Positions 27,183-35,943 of a stretch of DNA of 62,370 bases are shown here, one piece after another (the stretch's first letter is position 1; the number at the start of each line of letters is the position of its first letter). The notes under the pieces are model-generated. The model made no database searches. It had not been told where the DNA came from and was given only the letters and a program-made list of their open reading frames with translations. Location of the stretch: NCBI GenBank assembly GCA_013375495.1, contig JABXKC010000022.1, positions 1-62,370 of the forward strand, read 5' to 3'. Position numbers and translations under genes: made by a program. Source of the stretch: Promethearchaeota archaeon. Lineage in GTDB: Archaea > Asgardarchaeota > Lokiarchaeia > Sigynarchaeales > SOKP01.

Positions 27183-28475
27183 CTAAAAATCTATATCTTG
27201 CCCATCCCAGGCATATTTAAAAATGGTCCTAAACAATTTTTCGCTCATCGTTCGAAAAGAGGTCAAAGCCACAGCATCATCAGCGGCATAATTAGTCAAC
27301 AAGTCAAGTTTGTCAAAGTATTCTTCTTGGGTAATTACAGGATTCTTCATATCTTTTACGCATACAGGTGCATCCAAAGATTGTATGAAATTTCTTATAG
27401 CCTGAAGGAATTCACTTAGTAAATCTTCTCTACTTTTGGTTTCTTCCTGAATATTGAAAATAGGAAGTAATAATTTCCACCTATCAGTTACTTTTGCTTG
27501 GAAGGCAATGGAATACACCGTGAACAATCCTACGCTAAGTCCGTGATGAACATTGAAAATTTTCCCAAAACTGTGCCCTAACGAATGATCTATTCCGGGT
27601 GTCGTGTTGCCAAATCCTACTCCCGCCATCAAAGAAGCCATTTGCATGTGTTCTCTCGCTTCTATATCTTTCGCACCGTATTTATATGCTCGTGGCAAAT
27701 ATTTCAGTATTTCTTTTATCGCAGTTGAATTCATCGCGTCAACATATGGGCTACCCCAATTCGATACAAAACTTCCGATGGCATGAGAAAAAGCATCCAG
27801 ACCAGTAGCCATAGTCAGAAATGGAGGCAAATCCTTCACAAAATCCGTAAATAAGATAGTGATATCTGCACATAGCTCATCACTAAGCACTTCAAGCTTT
27901 TTTGGAGGGTCGCGATCAGTGTCAGTAATTACAGCAACTTGAGTTACTTCCGAACCAGTCCCAGATGTTGTAGGGATCGCTATAAAATATTTAAATTTCT
28001 TTCGCAATCCTACACACCCAAAATACGGTAGAATCATGAAAAGATTCACATCCGGTTTTTCATATTTAACCATCATCATTTTTGTAGTATCCATTACACT
28101 ACCACCCCCTATCGCAATTAACACCTGCGGTTTAAATTCCTCGCAGATCTTAGCACCTTCATAGATAGTCGAAATTGGTACCTCTGGTTCTACACCAGAC
28201 CATATTTTATATTCCATTCCAATTTGATCAAGATATTCTGTTATATATTTAGCGAATTTTTGAGTAAATAAATCTGTGATGATTAACGCTCGTCTTTCTT
28301 CTTTATCTATCGTTGCCTCTAATAAATTAGCTACTCGAAGTAATGATGCTTTTCCTTGATAAACTTTAGATGAAATATAGGTTGACATACCTCCTCTTAA
28401 AGCTCTGCCACCCATTAATCCCATCATATCTTTAATTATGGTCGCTTCATACCAAGCTGTTTTTTTTTCCACCAT
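27183..28475 (-). CDS. Iron-containing alcohol dehydrogenase
   Basis: 430-residue group III alcohol dehydrogenase. NAD(P) loop G-G-G-S-V-M-D-T is near residues 113-120, followed by T-T-S-G-T-G-S-E-V. The metal-binding histidines are in D-A-F-S-H-A-I-G, G-I-D-H-S-L-G-H-S-F-G and N-V-H-H-G-L-S-V-G. It is the first gene of a two-gene unit with the aldehyde oxidoreductase. Together they could reduce acids through aldehydes to alcohols, disposing of excess ferredoxin electrons, or run in reverse. Substrate chain length is not readable. Confidence 0.92.
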   Translation of the reverse strand: MVEKKTAWYEATIIKDMMGLMGGRALRGGMSTYISSKVYQGKASLLRVANLLEATIDKEERRALIITDLFTQKFAKYITEYLDQIGMEYKIWSGVEPEVPISTIYEGAKICEEFKPQVLIAIGGGSVMDTTKMMMVKYEKPDVNLFMILPYFGCVGLRKKFKYFIAIPTTSGTGSEVTQVAVITDTDRDPPKKLEVLSDELCADITILFTDFVKDLPPFLTMATGLDAFSHAIGSFVSNWGSPYVDAMNSTAIKEILKYLPRAYKYGAKDIEAREHMQMASLMAGVGFGNTTPGIDHSLGHSFGKIFNVHHGLSVGLFTVYSIAFQAKVTDRWKLLLPIFNIQEETKSREDLLSEFLQAIRNFIQSLDAPVCVKDMKNPVITQEEYFDKLDLLTNYAADDAVALTSFRTMSEKLFRTIFKYAWDGQDIDF

Positions 28476-28570
28476 TTTAATCTAAACTCCTTAACGAGTC
28501 CTTTTTTTTTTATTAAATTTTTGTATCTTTTTAATTATAATCTAGTGGATATAAACTTGAATTTATAGTT

Positions 28571-28657
28571 ATGGAGCGATTAGAAGAATTAGACAAAACT
28601 GTAGATTCTTATATTTCAAAATTGTTTGGAGATTTATTTAAACTAACAACTTCTTAA
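28571..28657 (+). CDS. Possible 28-residue peptide
   Basis: A short ATG frame (M-E-R-L-E-E-L-D-K-T-V-D-S-Y) ending in TAA at 28655, between two minus-strand genes and opposite in direction. Its residue use looks protein-like, but it has no clear ribosome site and no recognisable family. It may be a gene remnant or chance; kept at low confidence. Confidence 0.2.
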   Translation: MERLEELDKTVDSYISKLFGDLFKLTTS

Positions 28658-28665
28658 ATACAATG

Positions 28666-29631
28666 TTAAACACGTTTAAAGGAGGTTAATTTTTCAAGGA
28701 ATTCAAGTTGGTGTAGATATAATCTATCTCGTTTTTTCAATATTTCCTCCTCACTAATTCCATGATAATCGTATAATCCTTCTCCCGTTTTTACTCCAAG
28801 TTGATTCATATCTACTTTCTCTTGGATTAAGGGTAATACACCACCCTTCGACTCCTGAATATCGCGCACTAAATCAAGTCCCGTAAAGTCTTGAGATTGT
28901 GCGATACCCACAATTGGTAATCTAATTCCTAAAGTTGTTTTGATGGCAAGATCAATCTGTTCTGGTGTAGCTACATTCCTCGCTAGTAATTCATACATAG
29001 CTCCATATAAGGCGGTTTGAATACGATTTACTATATACCCCGGAAGGAACTTATCAATTACAATTGGCTCTTTTCCAATTCTTTTTAATAAGTTAACAGA
29101 AAAGTCCACTGTATCATTTGATGTTTTTCTACTTGGTACAACTTCTACTAATGGGATAATGTGTGGTGGAGCGAACCAATGATGGGCAATTATACGGTGA
29201 ACATTTTTAATACTTCTAGTAATTTGAAAGATGTCTAAAGTTGAGGTATTACTTGCTAGTATTGCATCCTCACGACAAAATTCAGATAGTTGATTAAAAA
29301 GACGCTTCTTTAAATCGGGATTTTCATTTACTGCTTCTACTACAAACATCTTTTCATTTGTAGCTTCCTTTAGGTCAGTTTTAGGGTGTATTCTTTCGAG
29401 TATTGAGAGAATCTCGTCATTTTGCACTCTTTCAAATTCAGATAATACCGCAAGATTAGACTTGATCAAATCTAAAGCATGGTCAAGTTTCTTTTGATGT
29501 GTATCTACGAGATCTACTTCAAAACCAGCATGAGCGTATACTTGAGCTATTGAATGCCCCATGGTACCTGCTCCTATTATTAAGATACTTTTCAAATTTT
29601 CTATCTCTATCAATCTAAATCGCGAGTTCAA
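28666..29631 (-). CDS. 3-hydroxyacyl-CoA dehydrogenase family protein
   Basis: 321 residues with an N-terminal Rossmann NAD site I-L-I-I-G-A-G-T-M-G-H-S-I-A (about residues 16-29) and the catalytic segment N-T-S-T-L-D-I followed by A-H-H-W-F-A-P-P. The H-W-F-A-P-P variant, rather than H-F-F-N-P, resembles the L-gulonate/L-carnitine dehydrogenase branch, so a hydroxy-acid substrate other than an acyl-CoA is possible. The C-terminal helical domain is present. The translated start is a few residues longer than usual and a later start is possible. Divergent from the next 3-hydroxyacyl-CoA dehydrogenase-like gene at 29707. Confidence 0.87.
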   Translation of the reverse strand: MNSRFRLIEIENLKSILIIGAGTMGHSIAQVYAHAGFEVDLVDTHQKKLDHALDLIKSNLAVLSEFERVQNDEILSILERIHPKTDLKEATNEKMFVVEAVNENPDLKKRLFNQLSEFCREDAILASNTSTLDIFQITRSIKNVHRIIAHHWFAPPHIIPLVEVVPSRKTSNDTVDFSVNLLKRIGKEPIVIDKFLPGYIVNRIQTALYGAMYELLARNVATPEQIDLAIKTTLGIRLPIVGIAQSQDFTGLDLVRDIQESKGGVLPLIQEKVDMNQLGVKTGEGLYDYHGISEEEILKKRDRLYLHQLEFLEKLTSFKRV

Positions 29632-29706
29632 TTTTAGTTTAATTAAGTTATTATATGATCTCGTTCAAAATAAAATTATCAAAACCAAATTAAATAATGA
29701 TTATCG

Positions 29707-30522
29707 ATGAGTGAAAATATAAAAATTGTTTCTATAATAGGCACTGGCTATTTAGGTAAACAAATAGCTGAGAAAACGGCATTAAAAGAATATACTATTC
29801 GTCTTTATGATACAAATGTAGAGGATTTAGAAAAATTCTACAGAAAATTGAAGAGAAGAAAAAAAACACCTGGTGAAATAACTTCACACCGAAATATTCA
29901 AGACGCAGTAAAAGACGCAGACTTAATTATCGAAGCAGTTCCAGAATTATTAGAATTAAAACGAGATATATTTAAGGTAATTGATGAAGCAGCTCAACCT
30001 AATGCCATTATTGCAACGAATAGTTCGTCAATCCCTGTTTCTAAATTAGAGGATAACGTAGATCGAAAAGATAAATTGTTAAACATCCATTTTTATAACG
30101 TTCTTACTATGCCAATGGCAGATATCATGAGAGGGACCAAAACTAGTGATGAAACATTTGAAAAAGGTAAAAAATGGGTTGAAAGTATTGACATCACACC
30201 TCTAATAGTTAAAAAGGAATGCTATGGATTTGTATTTAATAGAGTATGGCGAGCTGTTAAAAAAGAATGTTTGAAAATCTGGGCAGGAGGATATGCTGAT
30301 TTAGAAGAAGTTGATAAAGCGTGGAAGATATTTACGGGTATGGGAATAGGTCCCTTCCAATTTATGGACCAAATCGGGTTGGACGTGATCTATGATATTG
30401 AAATGTCCTACTATAAAAACAGTGGCTTAGAAGATGATATTCCTCCCCAAGCTTTAAAAGATCTAGTTAAGAATGGTAATCTTGGACAAAAAACGAAGAA
30501 AGGATTTTATACCTATGAATAA
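29707..30522 (+). CDS. 3-hydroxyacyl-CoA dehydrogenase family protein (short form)
   Basis: 271 residues with NAD site S-I-I-G-T-G-Y-L-G-K-Q-I near 9-20 and N-S-S-S-I-P-V near 100. The catalytic histidine is in H-F-Y-N-V near 124. The C-terminal domain ends with G-Q-K-T-K-K-G-F-Y-T-Y, the usual family end. Y in place of the second F of H-F-F-N and the Y-L-G instead of T-M-G differ from standard 3-hydroxybutyryl-CoA dehydrogenases. It may serve beta-oxidation of crotonyl-CoA from lysine or a related hydroxyacyl substrate. Single gene, divergent from the gene before it. Confidence 0.88.
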   Translation: MSENIKIVSIIGTGYLGKQIAEKTALKEYTIRLYDTNVEDLEKFYRKLKRRKKTPGEITSHRNIQDAVKDADLIIEAVPELLELKRDIFKVIDEAAQPNAIIATNSSSIPVSKLEDNVDRKDKLLNIHFYNVLTMPMADIMRGTKTSDETFEKGKKWVESIDITPLIVKKECYGFVFNRVWRAVKKECLKIWAGGYADLEEVDKAWKIFTGMGIGPFQFMDQIGLDVIYDIEMSYYKNSGLEDDIPPQALKDLVKNGNLGQKTKKGFYTYE

Positions 30523-30540
30523 CTTCTATTCTTTTTTTTA

Positions 30541-30560
30541 AAAAAAAAAAACCCCACCCT
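30541..30560 (-). terminator. Terminator of the selenoprotein gene at 30618-31130
   Basis: On the minus strand a CCCC right after the stop (30614-30617) can pair with GGGG at 30552-30555, and an 11-base T-run (30541-30551) follows. The same region lies at the end of the plus-strand dehydrogenase gene, so it may terminate both. Confidence 0.5.
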
Positions 30561-30571
30561 AAGCAAGGTTG

Positions 30572-30606
30572 TCCCCACATATCAAAGATTTTTATACATG
30601 AGTCAT
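30572..30606 (-). promoter_or_regulatory. SECIS-like element in the 3' untranslated region
   Basis: Read on the minus strand, beginning 12 bases after the stop codon: AUGA (30606-30603), then a 9-bp helix CTCATGTAT/ATATGTGGG (30602-30594 with 30582-30574, three G-U pairs). The helix closes on an 11-base loop that begins AAAAA, and GA follows at 30573-30572. UGA opposite GA at the base of a helix capped by an A-rich loop is the layout of eukaryotic SECIS elements. It sits exactly where one would be needed for the in-frame UGA of the upstream gene. The helix is shorter than most eukaryotic examples. Confidence 0.65.
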
Positions 30607-30617
30607 CCATAAAGGGG

Positions 30618-31130
30618 TTATAACTTTTCGTCAATTATGGTTGTCATCATTTCTATAGAAGGCCTATCCGTCTTATCTTTGCCAATGTACGTCCACACGA
30701 TTTTTCTGTCCTTATTTATTAAAAACTTGCTTGGTACCGCTTGTTTAATGTTCAAAGTTCCTCCTCCGCCAGGAGCAAACCAGTAGACATCGTAATCTTT
30801 TGCAATTTTTGCTCCACGATCAGAGATTATGTCGACAGCAAAATTATTTTCTTCCTTAAACTTTTTTAATAGTCGTTCACTGTCGCTTGCGATCGATATT
30901 AACTTAATGTTTCTCTTCTGAAATTTTGTTAAATTTTCTGTTAATAGATGTAAATGCTTTTTACAGTGACTTCACCAATTTCCTCGAAAGAAATCAATCA
31001 TTACTCCGTTGTACTCCTCAAGTAAATTTATTAAATTCATTTCCTTTCCATAAATATCTTTAGTGTTAAACAATGGTGCTACAGAATTCTCCGCTAATCC
31101 ACTTGGTCTTGGCGGTTCTTCGTCGTTCAT
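30618..31130 (-). CDS. Peroxiredoxin/thioredoxin-like selenoprotein (UxxC)
   Basis: Read leftward from ATG at 31130 the frame is 170 codons with a single in-frame TGA at 30974-30972 (residue 53) in F-F-R-G-N-W-U-S-H-C. In redoxins of the AhpC/TSA type a cysteine occupies that place; here U53 and C56 make a U-x-x-C active site after the beta-strand V-M-I-D-F-F. The fold continues with the usual I-K-L-I-S-I-A-S-D-S, A-V-D-I-I-S-D and K-F-L-I-N-K-D-R-K-I-V-W strands. A SECIS-like hairpin follows the TAA. Treating the TGA as a stop would leave two fragments. It probably reduces peroxides or disulfides in the cytoplasm. Confidence 0.85.
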
Positions 31131-31254
31131 AATGTTCAATAAAATAATTTCAAATTTAAAGTGATTGGCTAAAAAATATTAAGGATTGAAGAAATAACAA
31201 TTGATACTTGGGTATTTCAAATTTATAAAAAAAAGAAAAAGAAAGTATTTGAAT

Positions 31255-32214
31255 TTAGATAAAATGTGTCCACGGGATATCTTGGACTGTTAAATTTAAA
31301 TTAATCAGAATTGTGGCATATATCGTATTAAATGAGAATTTCAGCTCCAAAGTAGCATCTGTAGTTGCTAATTCAAATATATAAGTAGTATCCATTACAA
31401 TTGTTACTGTATTATTGATATTATTTGTGAAGGAATGAAAAGTATCAAATGTTTTTCCTCCTCCTCCTACTTTGAGTCCTAATGGGAGCGCTGATGTATT
31501 CGTACTAGCCTGTACACTAAGCTCTGCTCCTACATAAGCATTATAAATGGCGTAAAAACCTTGGTTATTGAGATCAAAAGTAACATTAATACTAATTGTA
31601 TCGTCGCTTAGATCCGGGAGGGGCGTCCCCCCGTCATCATAATCCGTGACAAAAGAGGGATGAAAACTAAACCCAAGATTCATTCCGCTATAAACAATAC
31701 TGCCAAGATAACCAGCTATAGCAAGGCTAAATATCGTTCCTATTACTTTAAAGAGGATGCTAAGCTTAATTTTTGCGCGATATTCTTTACCTTTTCGTAG
31801 TTCTATTGCCTCGATTAGGTATTGCATTGCTCTAATTCCAGAAGAACCTAACAATAACCACGCTATTGTTTGTAGACCTAACTGTACTTGAATCGTAGGC
31901 AGATTGATTGAATACATTCCTAATTGAACTCCCGGCGTAAAACCCCCGAAAAGATAAAACATGTAAATTCCGGAGTATATTGTAGAGCCAAATGCTATAA
32001 GGCGATTTGCTGAAGTATCTTTCGGATAAGCATGTCGTATCATGGCAAAAACGGTACCAATAATTCCAATAATGATTATGGTTGTTTTAAATTCTTGAGT
32101 AAATGTCATCAGTCCCATCATTGAGATTACTTCAAAGAGTATTAACGGTAAAGCAATGTAGAGTATTGCGTTTAATATCCCATGAAAGATCATTTTAGTT
32201 ATTTGGATAGCCAT
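31255..32214 (-). CDS. Membrane protein with C-terminal beta-rich domain
   Basis: 319 residues. Four hydrophobic segments lie in the first ~130 residues (about 10-32, 43-60, 68-90, 100-126), and a fifth near 150-172. The remaining ~145 residues are rich in beta-strand, Thr and Asn (I-S-I-N-V-T-F-D-L-N-N-Q-G-F-Y-A) and probably lie outside the cell. The outer domain resembles immunoglobulin-like folds of archaeal surface proteins, such as late-embryogenesis-abundant (LEA/WHy)-type domains. I do not recognise the family as a whole. Single gene. Confidence 0.7.
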   Translation of the reverse strand: MAIQITKMIFHGILNAILYIALPLILFEVISMMGLMTFTQEFKTTIIIIGIIGTVFAMIRHAYPKDTSANRLIAFGSTIYSGIYMFYLFGGFTPGVQLGMYSINLPTIQVQLGLQTIAWLLLGSSGIRAMQYLIEAIELRKGKEYRAKIKLSILFKVIGTIFSLAIAGYLGSIVYSGMNLGFSFHPSFVTDYDDGGTPLPDLSDDTISINVTFDLNNQGFYAIYNAYVGAELSVQASTNTSALPLGLKVGGGGKTFDTFHSFTNNINNTVTIVMDTTYIFELATTDATLELKFSFNTIYATILINLNLTVQDIPWTHFI

Positions 32215-32359
32215 AGGTTTTGACCTTTTTTTTTATAGTAAAAAATGTTATGGTAAATTAGTTATTAAAGATTTCATAACATTTCTACTACTTAAATTTC
32301 TCTTATTGTAATTATAATACCAGAATTAACTAATAAAATGCAGTTTGGTTTTTTATAAT

Positions 32360-32905
32360 CTAATATGAAAGAATTTGACGGATATCATCCCAACCGTAAG
32401 CAAATGCAACGTAATCAACACCTTCTTTTTCTAACATCTTCTGACCTATATATCTTCCTCGAAGGATCTCATAAAACTTCCTATTGGGATTATCTTCTAA
32501 GACCCAGACGATCATGCTGTTTATATTATTTTCAAGTAATCGCTCTACAACCATCTTCACTAAATTTACACCAATTCCTCTTCGTTGGTATTCTTTAAGT
32601 ACGTATATCGCCCTCAATTCCCCAATGTACTTTCTAATACCAGGAATTTTAAGAGTGAGGTCGGATTGTTCGAAGTCACCTAAGACAAATCCTACTATCT
32701 CTTTAACATCTGTTTCAGCAATATAGAAAAAGATATGTCTCTCGGGATCAATAAATCTTTTTCGCCACTTTTCCTCGCCCTTCTCATAGGATAAATTGTT
32801 CAGATAATCAGCGGGAAAAATATCCTGATAAGCAGTTCTCCAAGTGTCTACGCTCACTTTAATGATACCGGGTATATCTTCAATCTTAGCTAACCTAAAG
32901 TTCAT
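32360..32905 (-). CDS. GNAT-family N-acetyltransferase
   Basis: 181 residues starting M-N-F-R-L-A-K-I-E-D-I-P-G-I-I-K-V-S-V-D-T-W, typical of RimI-like acetyltransferases. Acetyl-CoA-binding motif A is L-K-E-Y-Q-R-R-G-I-G-V-N-L (about residues 100-112), fitting R/Q-x-x-G-x-G. The strand-turn E-D-N-P-N-R-K-F-Y-E motif follows. The acceptor (protein N-terminus, amino acid or small amine) cannot be assigned. Single minus-strand gene. Confidence 0.88.
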   Translation of the reverse strand: MNFRLAKIEDIPGIIKVSVDTWRTAYQDIFPADYLNNLSYEKGEEKWRKRFIDPERHIFFYIAETDVKEIVGFVLGDFEQSDLTLKIPGIRKYIGELRAIYVLKEYQRRGIGVNLVKMVVERLLENNINSMIVWVLEDNPNRKFYEILRGRYIGQKMLEKEGVDYVAFAYGWDDIRQILSY

Positions 32906-33060
32906 ATTAAGCCAAAGTTATTTCATTTACTATCTTTTATAAATTATTCCTTCCCAGAGAATTCTGGTCTCAGAAAGAGGATCCTACATAACTTCAGACT
33001 TTTTATCAAAAACCATTGTTGATCTTGTTTCTAAATTAAATTATAGATTTTTTGAATCTT

Positions 33061-33080
33061 CGTGAAAGCTGAGTTTCACG
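33061..33080. repeat. Perfect inverted repeat (7 bp arms)
   Basis: CGTGAAA and TTTCACG flank GCTGAG. It lies between the acetyltransferase and the 4Fe-4S reductase, about 70 bases downstream of the latter's stop and about 155 bases upstream of the acetyltransferase start. It could be an operator or a 3' RNA hairpin; there is no T-run next to it. Confidence 0.5.
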
Positions 33081-33148
33081 ATCTTATATGCATATATCAA
33101 TATTATCTTGATGTTACTGTCATATTATTTTGATATGAAAAAGATCTC

Positions 33149-34066
33149 TTATTTGATTAACAATTCTAAATTTCTTTTTAATCTTGGAAGAAATTGCATC
33201 CCATAAGAAGTATCAAACATTTTAATCTTAGAGCTTAATGACGATACTAAATCTTCATTAAATTCTCCATTAAGTAGCATATTGGTTTCTTCCTCGGATA
33301 CATCTTCAAATCGACCAGCTTTTTTAATCTCTTCTTTATTTCCCGGACATAAATATTGACACTTCATGCAACCCATCATAGAATGATGAATATTCCGATC
33401 CATCCATTCCGGAAATTCTCCATCAATTTCATTGTAGAGTGATAAGCATTTACCAGCATCAATTACAAAAGGCTCTCCTCTAATTGCTTTTGTAGGACAA
33501 TTTTTTATGCAAAAAGTACATTTTTCGCAATAATCCATCATTTTAAGATCATACCAAGAATCGTAGTCCATTTTATAATTGGTATAATAGGCATGCAGTG
33601 TAAAAAAACTGCCCATTCCGTCGATATAACAAATATTGTTCCTACCATAAGTCCCAAGTCCACTCCTAACAGCTAATAATTTTAAATGAAGTTGGTTTCT
33701 TGTTTTTACAATATCGTATCCTGGTTTTTTGATTATTGTGTTTAATACGAGATTCTCAAGATCTTCATCCAAAAGACCATCATCATAATAAGGAGGAGGT
33801 ATCATTATGTCGTATATACTTCCTTGTAAATGAAAATTTGCATACATCATTCTTGTTGAAGTTGCGAGAACTATAAGAGATTTTGCATCAGGTAATGTTT
33901 CTGGTATAGTAAAATTCTTGTTACTTAAGTAATAACGATACGTATCGTGATTGCTAAGAACTCCTTCGCGATTTAAACTATCAAAATCTTCTTGTAAATC
34001 ATCAAGATGTTCAACAGAAACAGATTTATAATGATATCTGATCCCTTTAATATTTGGATAATTCAT
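33149..34066 (-). CDS. Epoxyqueuosine reductase-like [4Fe-4S] protein
   Basis: 305 residues with a corrinoid-reductase-like N-terminal domain and two [4Fe-4S] sites. The cysteine groups are C-E-K-C-T-F-C-I-K-N-C-P-T-K-A-I near residues 180-195 and M-G-C-M-K-C-Q-Y-L-C-P near 230-240. The G-T-Y-G-R-N-N-I-C-Y segment near 135-144 resembles the conserved G-x-x-G-x-N motif of QueG. It lacks the ~380-residue QueG C-terminal HEAT repeats, so it belongs to the shorter relatives linked to reductive dehalogenase-type B12 enzymes. Substrate unknown. A second member is at 49333. Confidence 0.85.
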   Translation of the reverse strand: MNYPNIKGIRYHYKSVSVEHLDDLQEDFDSLNREGVLSNHDTYRYYLSNKNFTIPETLPDAKSLIVLATSTRMMYANFHLQGSIYDIMIPPPYYDDGLLDEDLENLVLNTIIKKPGYDIVKTRNQLHLKLLAVRSGLGTYGRNNICYIDGMGSFFTLHAYYTNYKMDYDSWYDLKMMDYCEKCTFCIKNCPTKAIRGEPFVIDAGKCLSLYNEIDGEFPEWMDRNIHHSMMGCMKCQYLCPGNKEEIKKAGRFEDVSEEETNMLLNGEFNEDLVSSLSSKIKMFDTSYGMQFLPRLKRNLELLIK

Positions 34067-34149
34067 TGATCAAGAATTTAAACTAATTATATACACATTT
34101 TAACCTTAGTAAACTTATATAGATTTTTGTGATGTAGTATCGAATGTAT

Positions 34150-35340
34150 CTATTCCATAATAGCTTGTTCTTTTGATTTTATTACTTGTTGTTTTTCTCC
34201 TCGAGTTGGATTAATGAATGCCCATCGCCATATGACAAATGTTAGTGAGAATATGATTGCTGATAAGAGAGGGAGTATTTGCGGAGGTAAATATTGTAAA
34301 ATTAATCCACCAAGAATTGGAGTTATTATCTGAGCAATACTATTTAAAGAATTACTTACTCCAAGTATACTACCCGCTTCTTCTCTCTTAACTACTTTTG
34401 TTAGCTTACTGGTGAGAATGGGGCGAGTTACGCCTGTTCCAAAAGCTAAAAAGGAAATGGGAATAAATATGATCCAGAAGTTAGTAGTAAATATAAGAAA
34501 CGCCATCGTGAAGGCCAATGCAAAAATACCTAATTTCAGAGTCGTATTTTCGCTTACTTTCTTCAATATTGGGTTGATTAGAACGCTTTGAAATAGGACT
34601 CTAAGAACGCCTATCCAAGCCATATAAAATGTGAGTTGTTGGGCAGTAAATTTGAGATGGGTTGTAGTATATAGTGAAAATGTTGAAATAAAGAGGAAAA
34701 ATCCGAAAATATATAGGAAGAATGTTATTAAAATGCCTCGAGTTTCAGCTGACTTAAAGAAACGCTTAGTTTCCTTAATAGGTATGATGTCTCCAAGTTT
34801 TAAACTAATTTTGTCCTCTTTTTGCGTTATTGATTCAGGTAGAAAAATGGCTACTAAAACAATAGAAAGAAGGCTAATACCAGCTGCAAAGAAAAAGGGA
34901 GCTGAAAAGCTAACTAATAATAACACACCTCCAATCATAGGTCCAAAAATTAATCCCGCACCAAAAACTGCGCTTGAATAACCGTATGTTTTAGTTCTTT
35001 GCTCATGAGTCGTTACGTCACTAATATATGCTTGAGTAACTGTCATATTACTTCCTAGAAGACCATCTACAAGACGTGCAGCAACGAGTATCCAAACATT
35101 ACTTGATATTCCAAGGAGAAGAAATCCTACAAGAGTGCTCGTTTGACTAAATAATAACAAAGGTTTTCTTCCGAACCTGTCGCTAAGCTTTCCTGTAATT
35201 GGACTGGCGAAAAGTTGACATAAACTAAAAATACTTAGAATTAACCCTACTTGTAATTCATCCAAACCTAACTCTGTTCCTAAAATGGGAATTAGGGGCA
35301 TCACGCTACTGAATCCCAAAACTTCTGTAAACTGGATCAT
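34150..35340 (-). CDS. Major facilitator superfamily transporter
   Basis: 396 residues, about 12 transmembrane helices. The loop 2-3 signature G-K-L-S-D-R-F-G-R-K-P-L-L near residues 48-60 marks MFS (G-x-x-x-D-R-x-G-R-R/K). Similar proteins are multidrug or tetracycline exporters (TetA-like). The N-terminus appears slightly short of a cytoplasmic tail, and the gene's upstream region carries a TTATAAT-like AT-rich stretch. Substrate cannot be stated. Single gene facing left. Confidence 0.88.
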   Translation of the reverse strand: MIQFTEVLGFSSVMPLIPILGTELGLDELQVGLILSIFSLCQLFASPITGKLSDRFGRKPLLLFSQTSTLVGFLLLGISSNVWILVAARLVDGLLGSNMTVTQAYISDVTTHEQRTKTYGYSSAVFGAGLIFGPMIGGVLLLVSFSAPFFFAAGISLLSIVLVAIFLPESITQKEDKISLKLGDIIPIKETKRFFKSAETRGILITFFLYIFGFFLFISTFSLYTTTHLKFTAQQLTFYMAWIGVLRVLFQSVLINPILKKVSENTTLKLGIFALAFTMAFLIFTTNFWIIFIPISFLAFGTGVTRPILTSKLTKVVKREEAGSILGVSNSLNSIAQIITPILGGLILQYLPPQILPLLSAIIFSLTFVIWRWAFINPTRGEKQQVIKSKEQAIME

Positions 35341-35560
35341 AAAAATAATAAGAAGGCGTTTATTGAATTTTTCCTTCGGAGCTGTAGGTATCGAACTAAT
35401 AATGTGTCACATCAATAATTAAAATCTAAAATTAGCTTTTATAGGAAAGAGATGTAAATAAATTAAGTTTTATGTCTATATACTATCAATTTTATAATCA
35501 AATTTAATTAGTTGATATGATAAATTAAAATTATAAATTTAGAAAATATTCTTATTATAT

Positions 35561-35943
35561 ATGCATAAAGATGAAGTAGAGCTTTTTCTAAAGCGAGCTG
35601 AAAACTTTTTAGATGGAGCGAAAGAGAGATTCCAAAAGAAGGATTGGGATTTAACATGTTTTATGGCAGAACAATCTGTTCAACTTATAACTAAAGCTGT
35701 TATCCTAGAAAAAGCGGGTGAAATACCAAAACACATTCAATTAGGAAAGTATTTGTGTTAGTGTATCAGTTAACAGAAAATCAGGCGTTTAAATATGATA
35801 GAAAAGCTCTACTCTTTCTCGAAAGCGCTTACCTGAACTCTCGATATTTTAGTTTTACTTACGAGAAAGAAGATGCCGAAGAAGCATTAAATATTGCAGA
35901 AGATATAAAGAAAATTGTAGAAAATGTTAGAGTTAATGAATAA
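35561..35943 (+). pseudogene. HEPN-domain protein gene with a frameshift
   Basis: The first frame (35561-35761) encodes the start of a HEPN domain: E-L-F-L-K-R-A-E-N-F-L-D-G-A-K, then C-F-M-A-E-Q-S-V-Q-L-I-T-K-A. It stops at TAG 35759. The rest of the domain continues in the -1 frame from about 35755 (Y-Q-L-T-E-N-Q-A-F-K-Y-D-R-K-A) to 35943. A one-base loss near 35750-35758 would explain it. The gene just after encodes a MNT nucleotidyltransferase, the usual partner, so this was a HEPN/MNT toxin-antitoxin-type pair. A recoding site or a sequencing error are alternatives. Confidence 0.75.

Noticed and set aside
28571..28657. Regulatory leader peptide before the 3-hydroxyacyl-CoA dehydrogenase genes
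   Set aside because: It is on the opposite strand to both neighbours and shows no amino-acid run; kept only as a low-confidence small frame.
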